A DNA stretch of 8,478 nt from Acidimicrobiaceae bacterium. Its GTDB lineage: Bacteria > Actinomycetota > Acidimicrobiia > Acidimicrobiales > Ilumatobacteraceae. The position numbers and the translations under genes are program-made. Shown here piece by piece: positions 1-6,011 of this stretch. The stretch is taken from positions 1 through 8,478 of the forward strand of contig CANLHV010000048.1 of the NCBI GenBank assembly GCA_947490975.1. Reading direction: 5' to 3'. The notes beneath the pieces were generated by a model. It did not search any database and was not told the origin of the DNA. It was given only the letters and a program-made list of their open reading frames with translations. Position 1 is the first letter of the stretch, and each line of letters starts with the position of its first letter.

Positions 1-1
1 G

Positions 2-397
2 TTACTTCGCGGGGGCCGATTTGGTTTCGGTTTTTGTGGCTGGCGCCGCAGGTGTCGTGCTTGCGCTCGAGCTTGAATCTGAGCCACTTGAACTCGACGA
101 CTCACTCGTCTTGCTAGTTGTTGTGTCGCTGGTTGAACCCGAAGTCGAGCCGCCAGTTGTGCCAGTCGTTGAACTCGTCGAAGTGCCCGACGTTGCGGTT
201 TTGCCCGAAGTGGCACTGTCGGTTTTGTAAAAACCTCCGCCCTTGAAAGTTATGCCAACAGGCGTGAAAACTTTTTTAACAGGTCGCGGCTTGCCATCTG
301 ATGGGTGCGGCGCCTGTGTCAACGCATCGTCGCTGAATGCCTGATAGATCTCAATGGTCTCGCCAGAGTCAATGAACTTGTAAACATAAGTCGGCAT
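2..397 (-). CDS. FmdB/Ruc-family protein lacking the zinc-binding cysteines, with a Ser/Thr-rich tail
   Basis: 131 aa, complete. Residues 1-60 follow the FmdB-family putative regulatory domain: an MPTY start, the FSDDALT segment at 21-27, and VKKVF..VGITFKGGGFYKTD at 40-60. The family normally carries two Cys pairs forming a zinc ribbon. Here the first pair is replaced around residues 8-11 (FIDS) and the second around 29-33 (APHPS), and the whole protein contains no cysteine. Residues 61-131 are low-complexity Ser/Thr/Gly, then Ala/Pro/Lys, and are probably disordered. The overall plan, a small head with a disordered Ser-rich tail divergent from galU, matches mycobacterial Rv0991c (Ruc), reported as a redox-regulated chaperone. 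Without cysteines the same redox switch cannot operate. A chaperone or protein-binding role is therefore only an inference; family membership is clear from the motifs. No good Shine-Dalgarno precedes the ATG, and a TAGAAT element lies 10 nt upstream, suggesting a nearly leaderless mRNA. Confidence 0.85.
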   Translation of the reverse strand: MPTYVYKFIDSGETIEIYQAFSDDALTQAPHPSDGKPRPVKKVFTPVGITFKGGGFYKTDSATSGKTATSGTSTSSTTGTTGGSTSGSTSDTTTSKTSESSSSSGSDSSSSASTTPAAPATKTETKSAPAK

Positions 398-423
398 AGG
401 GCTTTTGATTCTAGGATGACAGT
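398..423. promoter_or_regulatory. Divergent start region between the FmdB-like gene and galU
   Basis: Only 26 nt separate the two divergent start codons. On the minus strand, TAGAAT (408-413) matches the -10 consensus at 5 of 6 bases and lies 10 nt before the FmdB-like ATG, giving a leader of about 0-5 nt. I find no convincing -35. On the plus strand, AGGA at 413-416 sits 7 nt before the GTG at 424 and acts as the galU ribosome-binding site. It overlaps the minus-strand -10 candidate. Any galU promoter must lie within the 5' part of the FmdB-like gene; I did not find a clear one. Confidence 0.4.
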
Positions 424-1233
424 GTGGCTGTGCGCACTGCTGTTATTCCTGCAGCCGGAATGGGCACACGCTTCTTGCCCGCCACCCGCGCCACGCCCAA
501 AGAATTGCTACCTATATATGACACGCCAGCGCTGCAGTTTGTGATCGATGAGGCTGCCCAAGCGGGCTGCACTCGCGTTGTAATCGTCACCAGCCGGGCC
601 AAGCCGTCGATTGAGAATTACGCATCTGCAGCCAGCACCGACAAAGTCGCAGTCAGCGTCGTTTATCAAGATTCGCCATTGGGTTTGGGTCACGCAGTGA
701 CTTGCGCGCACCAAGCCGTTGGCGACGAACCATTTTTGGTGATGTTGCCGGACGAAATAATGGGTGACGCCTCGTTGACGAAACAACTTATTTCGCTCTA
801 CGAAAAATCTGGCAAGAGCAGCATTGGATTAAAACGAGTAACAACTGCTGAAGTCTCGAATTATGGCAATGTCAAAGTTGCGAGCAGCGCAAGCAGCACA
901 GAATCTTCGGTCGCAATTCTGCAAGTTGTTGAAAAACCAAAACCTGCTGACGCAGTTAGCGACATCGTGATCATCGGTCGCTATGTTTTGTCGCCCAAGG
1001 TTTTTGAAAAACTCGAACAAATTAAACCCAGTTCGAACGGCGAATTGCAGTTAACCGATGCGTTGGCGATGTTGGCAAGTGAGAACGCTTTGGTGGGTGT
1101 TGTAAGCGAGATAACTCGCTACGACACTGGCACGCCGATGGGGCTTTTGCGTGCAGTCATCGAGATTGCTCTCGAGCGAAAAGACATTGGGCCGCAATTG
1201 AACTCTTGGCTCAAAGAGAAATTCAACAAATAG
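424..1233 (+). CDS. galU: UTP--glucose-1-phosphate uridylyltransferase
   Basis: Makes UDP-glucose from UTP and glucose-1-phosphate in the cytoplasm, the activated sugar for envelope polysaccharides, glycolipids and trehalose. The 269 aa product is a single nucleotidyltransferase domain. The nucleotide-binding loop reads G12-M-G-T-R-F-L-P19 and is followed by K26-E27-L-L-P. Further GalU motifs are QDSPLGLGHAV (82-92), LPDEIMGD (108-115), VVEKPKP (168-174, with the conserved Lys at 171), IIGRYVL (183-189), GELQLTDA (206-213) and RYDTGTPMG (232-240). An in-frame TAG at 412-414 limits the start. The GTG at 424 is chosen because AGGA lies 7 nt upstream and the N-terminus MAVRTAVIPAAG is typical; a GTG at 430 is the only close alternative. 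The hydrolase gene follows after 16 nt, so the two are probably co-transcribed. Its place beside an FmdB-like gene and before moeA is a recurring actinobacterial arrangement. Confidence 0.95.
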   Translation: MAVRTAVIPAAGMGTRFLPATRATPKELLPIYDTPALQFVIDEAAQAGCTRVVIVTSRAKPSIENYASAASTDKVAVSVVYQDSPLGLGHAVTCAHQAVGDEPFLVMLPDEIMGDASLTKQLISLYEKSGKSSIGLKRVTTAEVSNYGNVKVASSASSTESSVAILQVVEKPKPADAVSDIVIIGRYVLSPKVFEKLEQIKPSSNGELQLTDALAMLASENALVGVVSEITRYDTGTPMGLLRAVIEIALERKDIGPQLNSWLKEKFNK

Positions 1234-1249
1234 TTTAAGGTCGGGAGTT

Positions 1250-2488
1250 ATGTCTAAAAATTTTGGGGCGACGGTAGATGCCAAAGAAGTCGGTCTTGAC
1301 GCAACGCGACTAAAAAATATTGATAATCACTTCAATCGCTATGTCGATGAAGGTCGCTTGGCTGGTTATGCCGTTGCGGTTGCGCGACACGGCAAAGTTG
1401 CGCACTTCGGCATGTATGGCAACAAAGATTCTGAAACTGCTGCGCCAATCACCGACGACACGATCTATCGCATCTTTTCGATGACCAAGCCGATCACTTC
1501 GATTGCGTTAATGATGTTGGTCGAGCGTGGTCTGCTGCAACTCACCGACCCAGTGAGCAAATTCATACCGTCATTTGGCGAAACTCGAGTTTGGAATACG
1601 GGCACGGTGTTAAAGCCGCTGACGAATGCGTTGACCGAGCCAATTCGCATTTGGCATTTGCTGACTCACACGGCAGGCATGACTTACGGCTTTATGTATA
1701 CAGACGTCGTTGACGACATGTATCGTCGCGCTGGTTTCGAAGCAGGCTTGGCTTACAAAGATTCGCTCGAAGTTGTCTGCGATAAATATGCAGCGTTGCC
1801 ACTTTTGTTTCAGCCTGGCTCAAGTTGGAACTACAGCGCGGCAACCGACATCGTGGGCCGCGTTGTTGAAGTTGTTAGCAAAATGCCACTCGACGAATTC
1901 TTCGACAAAAATATTTTTCGGCCACTTGAAATGTATGACACAGGGTTTTGGGTGTCGAATGACAAAGACGATCGAGTCGCATCGCTTTATCGTTACGACG
2001 AGGCAACGCGTCGAAAAGCAAAACTAAGCAGTTATGGCACCAATGCGCTCGAGAAGCCGGTGTTTTTGTCGGGCGGTGGCGGCTTGGTTTCAACTGCGGG
2101 CGACTACTTTAAGTTCATTCGCATGCTCGAAGGCCGTGGCAAATCGGGCAACGTGCAGTTAATTTCATCGCGAACTTTCGAGATGATGGTGATGAACCAT
2201 CTGCCAAACAATGCCGACATTTCAACTTTCGGCCGACCGCTTGGTGAAGAAATCTTTTATGACGGCTTAGGTTTTGGTCTCGGGTTTTCGGTAGTTGTCG
2301 ATCAGGCTAAAACTCGCGTGGCATGCCCCAACGGCACATTTGGCTGGGGTGGCATGGCCAGCACTGCGTTTTGGGTTGACCCAGTTAACGAGATCAGTGC
2401 GATGTTCTTTACGCAGTTGATTCCGTCGAGCACGTATCCGATTCGGCAGTATTTGCGCTCGTTGGTTTACGCAGCCGTTACTGACTAG
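1250..2488 (+). CDS. Serine hydrolase, beta-lactamase fold (class C/family VIII esterase-like)
   Basis: 412 aa, full length for the beta-lactamase-family (PF00144) hydrolases that include family VIII carboxylesterases. The nucleophile motif S77-M-T-K80 is present, with the second-motif tyrosine at Y195 (N-Y195-S-A). Other family marks are THTAGMTYG (139-147), SGGGGLVSTAGD (274-285) and a GTFGWGGMAST segment (362-372) whose GWGG takes the place of the KTG box of true beta-lactamases. I see no signal peptide or lipobox, so the protein is probably cytoplasmic. That argues against cell-wall or antibiotic defence and for ester, lactone or amide hydrolysis; the substrate is unknown. AAGG at 1237-1240 lies 9 nt before the ATG, and GGGAG ends only 2 nt before it. 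The gene starts 16 nt after galU and converges on the minus-strand glycolipid-binding gene 18 nt beyond its stop. Confidence 0.9.
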   Translation: MSKNFGATVDAKEVGLDATRLKNIDNHFNRYVDEGRLAGYAVAVARHGKVAHFGMYGNKDSETAAPITDDTIYRIFSMTKPITSIALMMLVERGLLQLTDPVSKFIPSFGETRVWNTGTVLKPLTNALTEPIRIWHLLTHTAGMTYGFMYTDVVDDMYRRAGFEAGLAYKDSLEVVCDKYAALPLLFQPGSSWNYSAATDIVGRVVEVVSKMPLDEFFDKNIFRPLEMYDTGFWVSNDKDDRVASLYRYDEATRRKAKLSSYGTNALEKPVFLSGGGGLVSTAGDYFKFIRMLEGRGKSGNVQLISSRTFEMMVMNHLPNNADISTFGRPLGEEIFYDGLGFGLGFSVVVDQAKTRVACPNGTFGWGGMASTAFWVDPVNEISAMFFTQLIPSSTYPIRQYLRSLVYAAVTD

Positions 2489-2506
2489 TTCGAACCCGCG
2501 CAAAAA

Positions 2507-3073
2507 CTACGAGATGCGCTGAAATCGATTCGGTTCGTCGAGAACGAACCCGAACTCATCAACATTTGCCTCGACTTCACAATTTGCAGCGACGCTGAAA
2601 TAGCGCCAAGCGTTAGGCAAAACTTTTGTGTATTTCTGAGTTTGCTTGGTGATGCCAAGTGTTTCAATATCAATGACTGCAACGCTGATCGTTGCGCTGT
2701 GACCAACAAGTAGTGGCAGTCGCCGAATCGGAATGCAATTTGTGAACGGTGTATTGACGAAGTCGATATCGGTGCAGCCATCTAACTCGGTGCGATGCGC
2801 GCCGTTCATCTCACCCCACCGACCGTGGCTATCGGTGCCAAGCCAAAGATCTGGGTCTTCGAGATCGCGAAACAATAAACACTGTTGCACTGTCCAGCCT
2901 GCTGAAAGTCGCAACACGAATTGTGCGTTATCGCTGCCGAGAGTGCCTTCGGCTGTCCAGCCTTCGTTCTCCCATCGCAACTTCACTTGGCTCGTCGCAC
3001 TATTGAGCTCTGGGGCAACATTCTGCCAAGCCAGCGTGTGGCCCGAGGCTGAAAGCGATTGAAAGCCATTCAT
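2507..3073 (-). CDS. Putative glycolipid-binding protein (DUF1089/PF06475 family)
   Basis: 188 aa, the usual size for this single-domain family. The diagnostic block lies at about residues 97-121: an ELDGCTDIDF segment followed by the tightly conserved TPFTNCIPIRRLPL. Downstream are a Q-x-YTKV segment (146-150), an aromatic WRYFS (156-160), and a C-terminal VDEFGFVLDEPNRFQRI that matches the family's ending. The name 'glycolipid-binding' comes from structural comparison of a Pseudomonas member; no enzymatic activity is established, and I assign none. There is no signal peptide or membrane segment. The ATG at 3073 gives a family-like N-terminus, with a GGCAGG-type ribosome-binding site about 9 nt upstream. 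It is transcribed towards the galU operon and divergently from moeA (44 nt apart). An inverted repeat lies within its last codons. Confidence 0.85.
   Translation of the reverse strand: MNGFQSLSASGHTLAWQNVAPELNSATSQVKLRWENEGWTAEGTLGSDNAQFVLRLSAGWTVQQCLLFRDLEDPDLWLGTDSHGRWGEMNGAHRTELDGCTDIDFVNTPFTNCIPIRRLPLLVGHSATISVAVIDIETLGITKQTQKYTKVLPNAWRYFSVAANCEVEANVDEFGFVLDEPNRFQRIS
2532..2550. repeat. Perfect 7-bp inverted repeat at the convergent gene junction
   Basis: GGTTCGT (2532-2538), a 5-nt loop, then ACGAACC (2544-2550). It lies 43 nt past the hydrolase stop and inside the last codons of the minus-strand glycolipid-binding gene. No T-run follows on either strand, so it is not a classical intrinsic terminator. 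It could slow or end read-through from galU-hydrolase transcription, or it may simply reflect codon choice over VLDEPN. Confidence 0.4.
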
Positions 3074-3117
3074 AACTATGAGCCTGCCACCATATCTGTG
3101 GCGATACCGTCAGCCAT
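3074..3117. promoter_or_regulatory. Divergent promoter region of the glycolipid-binding gene and moeA
   Basis: These 44 nt must hold the promoters of both flanking genes unless those lie inside the genes. On the plus strand, TACCGT at 3105-3110 fits the actinobacterial TANNNT -10 pattern 7 nt before the moeA GTG, and no Shine-Dalgarno lies between. That is the layout of a leaderless transcript. On the minus strand, TATGGT (3089-3094) fits the same pattern about 15 nt before the other gene's ATG. Neither has a good -35 box, so both are weak predictions. Confidence 0.35.
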
Positions 3118-4335
3118 GTGATTTCTCTAGTTGAAGCGCAAGAAATCGTGATCGGTGGATGCGAACCAGTCGCGCCAGTACTTGTCGATTGTCAGCAGAT
3201 GTCGGGGCGCGTTGTGGCCCAAGATGTTGTCGCAACCGAATTTATTCCGCCATTTGCCAACACGGCTGTCGACGGTTTCGCCGTGCGCGCACAAGATGTG
3301 ACAACTGCTGGTGTCGAACTCGAAGTTCTAGGTGTGATTGGTGCTGGGCATGTAGCGAGTTATGAAATTGGTGCGGGGCAGTCAGCGCGAATTATGACTG
3401 GTGCACCGATGCCACGAGGTGCCGACGCCGTGGTGATGATTGAAGATGCGACCGTGATCAGCACAACGCGAGTGCGCTGCAACAAACCAGCAAAAGCGGG
3501 CGACGCAATTCGCGAAATCGGTGAAGATGTGCGCGCAGGAGATGTCGTCTTTAAATCTGGCGAGGTGATTAACGCTGCGGGCATCGGCGTGTTAGCAGGC
3601 ATTAACGCACGCAAAGTTTTGTCATATCCGAAGTTACGCGTGGCGATGCTGTCAACTGGCGATGAACTAGTGATTGACGGCTCAGAACTAAAGCCTGGCC
3701 AAATTCGCGAAAGCAATTTAACGATGCTGGCAGAGATGATCAGCGCAACGGGTTGTGAAGTGATCAATCTCGGCATTGTCGCCGACGATGAGGCAGTGCT
3801 CGAGAGCAAACTTCGCGAAGTTGCAACACAATGCGATGCGATTGTCACGAGTGGCGGCGTTGGTCAGGGTGATTTTGATGTTGTGAAAATTGTTTTGTCG
3901 CGCATCGCCGAAATGAACTGGATGCAGATGGCAATCAAGCCGGCGAAACCGTTTGCTTTCGGCAAATTCAAGACCAGCGACGCAAGAATCATCCCAATCT
4001 TTGGTTTGCCGGGCAACCCTGTTTCGTCGATGATTAGTTTTGAGTTGTTGGCTCGCCCCGCCCTGCGCAAGATGATGGGGCATACGCAAAGCCTCACGCG
4101 ACCAACGGTGCGCGCAATTGTCGATGCATCAATGAAGCGCAAGCAAGACGGCAAAATTCATTTCATGCGCGTGTTCGGCGAATTCGCAGATGATGGTCGA
4201 TTGCATGTTCGCGACACTGGCCCGCAGGGCAGCCATCAACTCGCTGCAACGTCACAAGCAAATGGCTTGGCGATTGTGCCTGATGGTCAGGGTTTGCCAG
4301 CAGGTGCTGAAGTCGACGTGATGTTGCTGAGTTAA
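3118..4335 (+). CDS. moeA: Molybdopterin molybdenumtransferase MoeA (gephyrin-like, possible Glp)
   Basis: Inserts molybdate into adenylylated molybdopterin, the last step of molybdenum cofactor synthesis; cytoplasmic. The 405 aa product has the full MoeA layout. The N-terminal domains carry PPFANTAVDGFAV (44-56) and RIMTGAPMPRGADAVV (91-106). The central MogA-like domain carries AMLSTGDEL (176-184), TSGGVGQGDFD (244-254, containing the family's conserved Asp) and FGLPGNPVSS (295-304). The C-terminal beta domain runs from about 325 to 405. GTG at 3118 is the only reasonable start; the overlapping ATG at 3116 meets a stop at once. The start has no clear ribosome-binding site, but a TANNNT element lies 7 nt upstream. 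moaA follows 48 nt downstream. In corynebacteria a MoeA paralogue called Glp binds FtsZ and the membrane protein GLPR. A GlpR-like gene lies 1.7 kb downstream here, so a second role is plausible, though sequence alone does not separate Glp from plain MoeA. Confidence 0.94.
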   Translation: MISLVEAQEIVIGGCEPVAPVLVDCQQMSGRVVAQDVVATEFIPPFANTAVDGFAVRAQDVTTAGVELEVLGVIGAGHVASYEIGAGQSARIMTGAPMPRGADAVVMIEDATVISTTRVRCNKPAKAGDAIREIGEDVRAGDVVFKSGEVINAAGIGVLAGINARKVLSYPKLRVAMLSTGDELVIDGSELKPGQIRESNLTMLAEMISATGCEVINLGIVADDEAVLESKLREVATQCDAIVTSGGVGQGDFDVVKIVLSRIAEMNWMQMAIKPAKPFAFGKFKTSDARIIPIFGLPGNPVSSMISFELLARPALRKMMGHTQSLTRPTVRAIVDASMKRKQDGKIHFMRVFGEFADDGRLHVRDTGPQGSHQLAATSQANGLAIVPDGQGLPAGAEVDVMLLS

Positions 4336-4383
4336 ATGACTAGTAATAGGCTCAGTCAATGGAGTTGCTGACGTGGGATTTTT

Positions 4384-5403
4384 GTGGAATTAATTGACCC
4401 GTTTGGGCGAACTGTTCGCGATTTGCGAATTTCGATAACTGATCGCTGCAATTTTCGCTGCACATATTGCATGCCAGAAGAAGGCATGACATGGCTCGAC
4501 CGCGACCAGATTTTGACTTTCGAAGAGATCGAGCGGCTGGCGACGATTTGTGTGCACCGATTTGACGTCGACAGCATTCGTTTGACTGGCGGCGAGCCAA
4601 CAGTGCGAGCACACCTGCCGATGTTGGTTGAAAAACTCGCCCAACTCAAAGTGCCGAGCACTGCAAAGTCGCCGCTGGCAGGCAAAAACATTGATATTGC
4701 ATTAACAACAAACGGTGCAACGCTTCGACTTATTGCCGACGATCTGAAAGCCGCTGGTCTGTCGCGCATCAACATCAGCCTTGACACATTGCAAAGCGAG
4801 CGGTTCTTCAAAATCACGCGCCGCAACCATTTAGACAACGTTCTAGACGGTATTGATGCAGCGATTCAGGCCGGTCTTGCACCAGTCAAGATCAACGCTG
4901 TAATTCAGCGCGGGGTCAATGACGATGAAATTTTGGCCCTGGCGAGTTTTGGTCGCGACAAAAAAGTTGAAGTGCGGTTTATTGAATTCATGCCGCTCGA
5001 CGCGCAAGGTCAGTGGCAAAGCAAAGACGTCGTCGGTCAAGACGAAATTGTTGCAACTATAAATAGTGTCTTTCCGCTTGAGCAGGTCGCATCGCGTGGT
5101 GCCGCACCAGCAGATCGATGGCGATATCTCGACGGCGCAGGCACAGTTGGTGTAATTCCGTCAGTTACAAAACCTTTCTGTGGTGATTGCGATCGTGTGC
5201 GTCTAACTGCAGAAGGTCAGTTTCGCACTTGTCTGTTTTCGACGACTGAGTTTGACTTGCGGGCGATGTTGCGCGGCGGCGCGACCGACGATGCGATTGC
5301 AGCCGAAGTTGCGCGAGCAGTCGGCACAAAGTGGGCGGGTCACTCAATTGGCAATGTCACATTCGTGCGCCCGAAACGCTCAATGAGCCAGATCGGCGGC
5401 TAA
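4384..5403 (+). CDS. moaA: GTP 3',8-cyclase MoaA (radical SAM)
   Basis: Radical SAM enzyme that rearranges GTP into 3',8-cyclo-GTP, the first step of molybdenum cofactor synthesis, working together with MoaC. The radical-SAM cluster motif is C22-x3-C26-x2-C29 (ITDRCNFRCTYCMP), with the SAM-binding LTGGEP at 67-72. The second, GTP-binding cluster is C266-x2-C269-x13-C283 inside KPFCGDCDRVRLTAEGQFRTCLF. The protein ends in the double glycine (338-339) known to matter for MoaA activity, so all key elements are present. The 339 aa length is typical. The GTG at 4384 is chosen because GGGA (4375-4378) lies 5 nt upstream and an in-frame TGA at 4369-4371 excludes longer forms. moaC follows after 18 nt, indicating one transcript. 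Confidence 0.96.
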   Translation: MELIDPFGRTVRDLRISITDRCNFRCTYCMPEEGMTWLDRDQILTFEEIERLATICVHRFDVDSIRLTGGEPTVRAHLPMLVEKLAQLKVPSTAKSPLAGKNIDIALTTNGATLRLIADDLKAAGLSRINISLDTLQSERFFKITRRNHLDNVLDGIDAAIQAGLAPVKINAVIQRGVNDDEILALASFGRDKKVEVRFIEFMPLDAQGQWQSKDVVGQDEIVATINSVFPLEQVASRGAAPADRWRYLDGAGTVGVIPSVTKPFCGDCDRVRLTAEGQFRTCLFSTTEFDLRAMLRGGATDDAIAAEVARAVGTKWAGHSIGNVTFVRPKRSMSQIGG

Positions 5404-5421
5404 ACATGATTGTGAAGTCTC

Positions 5422-5901
5422 ATGTCTGAACTGAATTTTTCGCATCTTGACCCATTGGGTCGAGCCCGCATGGTTGATGTAACACCAAAAGAGCCGACAC
5501 ATCGTCGTGCGGTTGCGCGTTGCAAAGTTTTTATGAAGCCAGAAACTACGGCTGCAATTGCCAACCGCGAAGTGAAAAAAGGTGATGTGCTCGCAGTTGC
5601 CCGCGTGGCTGGCATTCAGGCGTCAAAGCGAACTGCCGAGATGATTCCGCTATGTCATCCGCTTTTGGTTGGCGCGGTTTATATCAACTTCGAAATCGGC
5701 GACGACCACATCGCAGTCGAGGCCCAAGTCGACACCATCGATCGCACCGGGGTCGAGATGGAAGCCCTGCATGCCTGTTCTGTTGCCGCGCTGACGATCT
5801 ACGACATGTGCAAGAGCGCCGACCGAGCCATGGTGATTGGTGAGCTCACACTGTGGGAGAAAACCGGCGGGCGACAGGGCACCTATCGGCGCGAGGCCTA
5901 G
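5422..5901 (+). CDS. moaC: Cyclic pyranopterin monophosphate synthase MoaC
   Basis: Converts MoaA's 3',8-cyclo-GTP into cyclic pyranopterin monophosphate; hexameric and cytoplasmic in studied members. At 159 aa it is full length. Family signatures are MVDVTPK (17-23), the substrate-binding KRTAEMIPLCHPL (69-81), DRTGVEMEALHACSVAALTIYDMCKS (107-132) and a Gly-rich KTGG at 147-150. D128 and K131 fall at the positions numbered the same for the catalytic pair in E. coli MoaC. ATG at 5422 has only a weak GAAG (5414-5417) 4 nt upstream, so translation may be partly coupled to moaA, whose stop is 18 nt before. It is the last gene of the moeA-moaA-moaC block, with a terminator candidate starting 12 nt after its stop. 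moaD, moaE and mogA are absent here and must be elsewhere if the pathway is complete. Confidence 0.96.
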   Translation: MSELNFSHLDPLGRARMVDVTPKEPTHRRAVARCKVFMKPETTAAIANREVKKGDVLAVARVAGIQASKRTAEMIPLCHPLLVGAVYINFEIGDDHIAVEAQVDTIDRTGVEMEALHACSVAALTIYDMCKSADRAMVIGELTLWEKTGGRQGTYRREA

Positions 5902-5913
5902 GTCGGGCGCGCA

Positions 5914-5953
5914 GGTTTATCCGCAATGAATGGCGATAAAACCCTTATTTTTA
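5914..5953 (+). terminator. Probable intrinsic terminator after moaC
   Basis: GGTTTATC (5914-5921) can pair with GATAAA plus CC (5935-5943, one A bulged). GC/GC pairs extend the stem towards an 8-nt loop after one bulged C. The T-rich run TTATTTTTA (5945-5953) follows directly. Position, stem and T-run together fit a rho-independent terminator closing the molybdenum cofactor block and separating it from the downstream membrane-protein gene. Confidence 0.55.
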
Positions 5954-5967
5954 GCGCTCTGAGCGAC

Positions 5968-6007
5968 TTGGGTAGCGATTTCGTTCACCCGTAATACACT
6001 TAGGTGA
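5968..6007 (+). promoter_or_regulatory. Candidate promoter and ribosome-binding site of the GlpR-like gene
   Basis: TTGGGT (5968-5973) could be a -35 box. TAATAC (5992-5997, 18-nt spacing) or TACACT (5995-6000, TANNNT type) could be the -10. AGGTGA at 6002-6007 is a good Shine-Dalgarno 4 nt before the ATG at 6012. If TACACT is the true -10, transcription would start inside the Shine-Dalgarno, so TAATAC or an upstream start fits better. The Shine-Dalgarno is firm; the promoter boxes are tentative. Confidence 0.35.
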
Positions 6008-6011
6008 CCCC

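Noticed and set aside
21..230. Plus-strand open frame rich in Val, Leu and Glu opposite the FmdB-like gene.
   Set aside because: It is the antisense image of the Ser/Thr-rich tail; such repetitive codons leave the opposite frame open by composition. It has no ribosome-binding site or family motif.
3076..3117. 13-codon minus-strand upstream frame (MADGIATDMVAGS) ending 2 nt before the glycolipid-binding gene ATG.
   Set aside because: A stop-free run of this length is common by chance, it has no ribosome-binding site that I can see, and its start overlaps the moeA start. A leader peptide cannot be supported.
3360..3848. 162-codon minus-strand open frame inside moeA.
   Set aside because: It lies wholly antisense to a well-supported MoeA, is low-complexity Ser/Thr/Ala/Ile, and shows no motifs.
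4351..4372. Weak hairpin (CAGTCAA with TTGCTG) between moeA and moaA.
   Set aside because: It is short and bulged with no T-run. A terminator or riboswitch in this 48-nt gap is not supported, and the gap is too small for a molybdenum cofactor riboswitch.
4356..4838. 160-codon minus-strand open frame opposite moaA.
   Set aside because: The plus strand encodes all the MoaA catalytic motifs over this stretch; the antisense translation has no recognisable domain.
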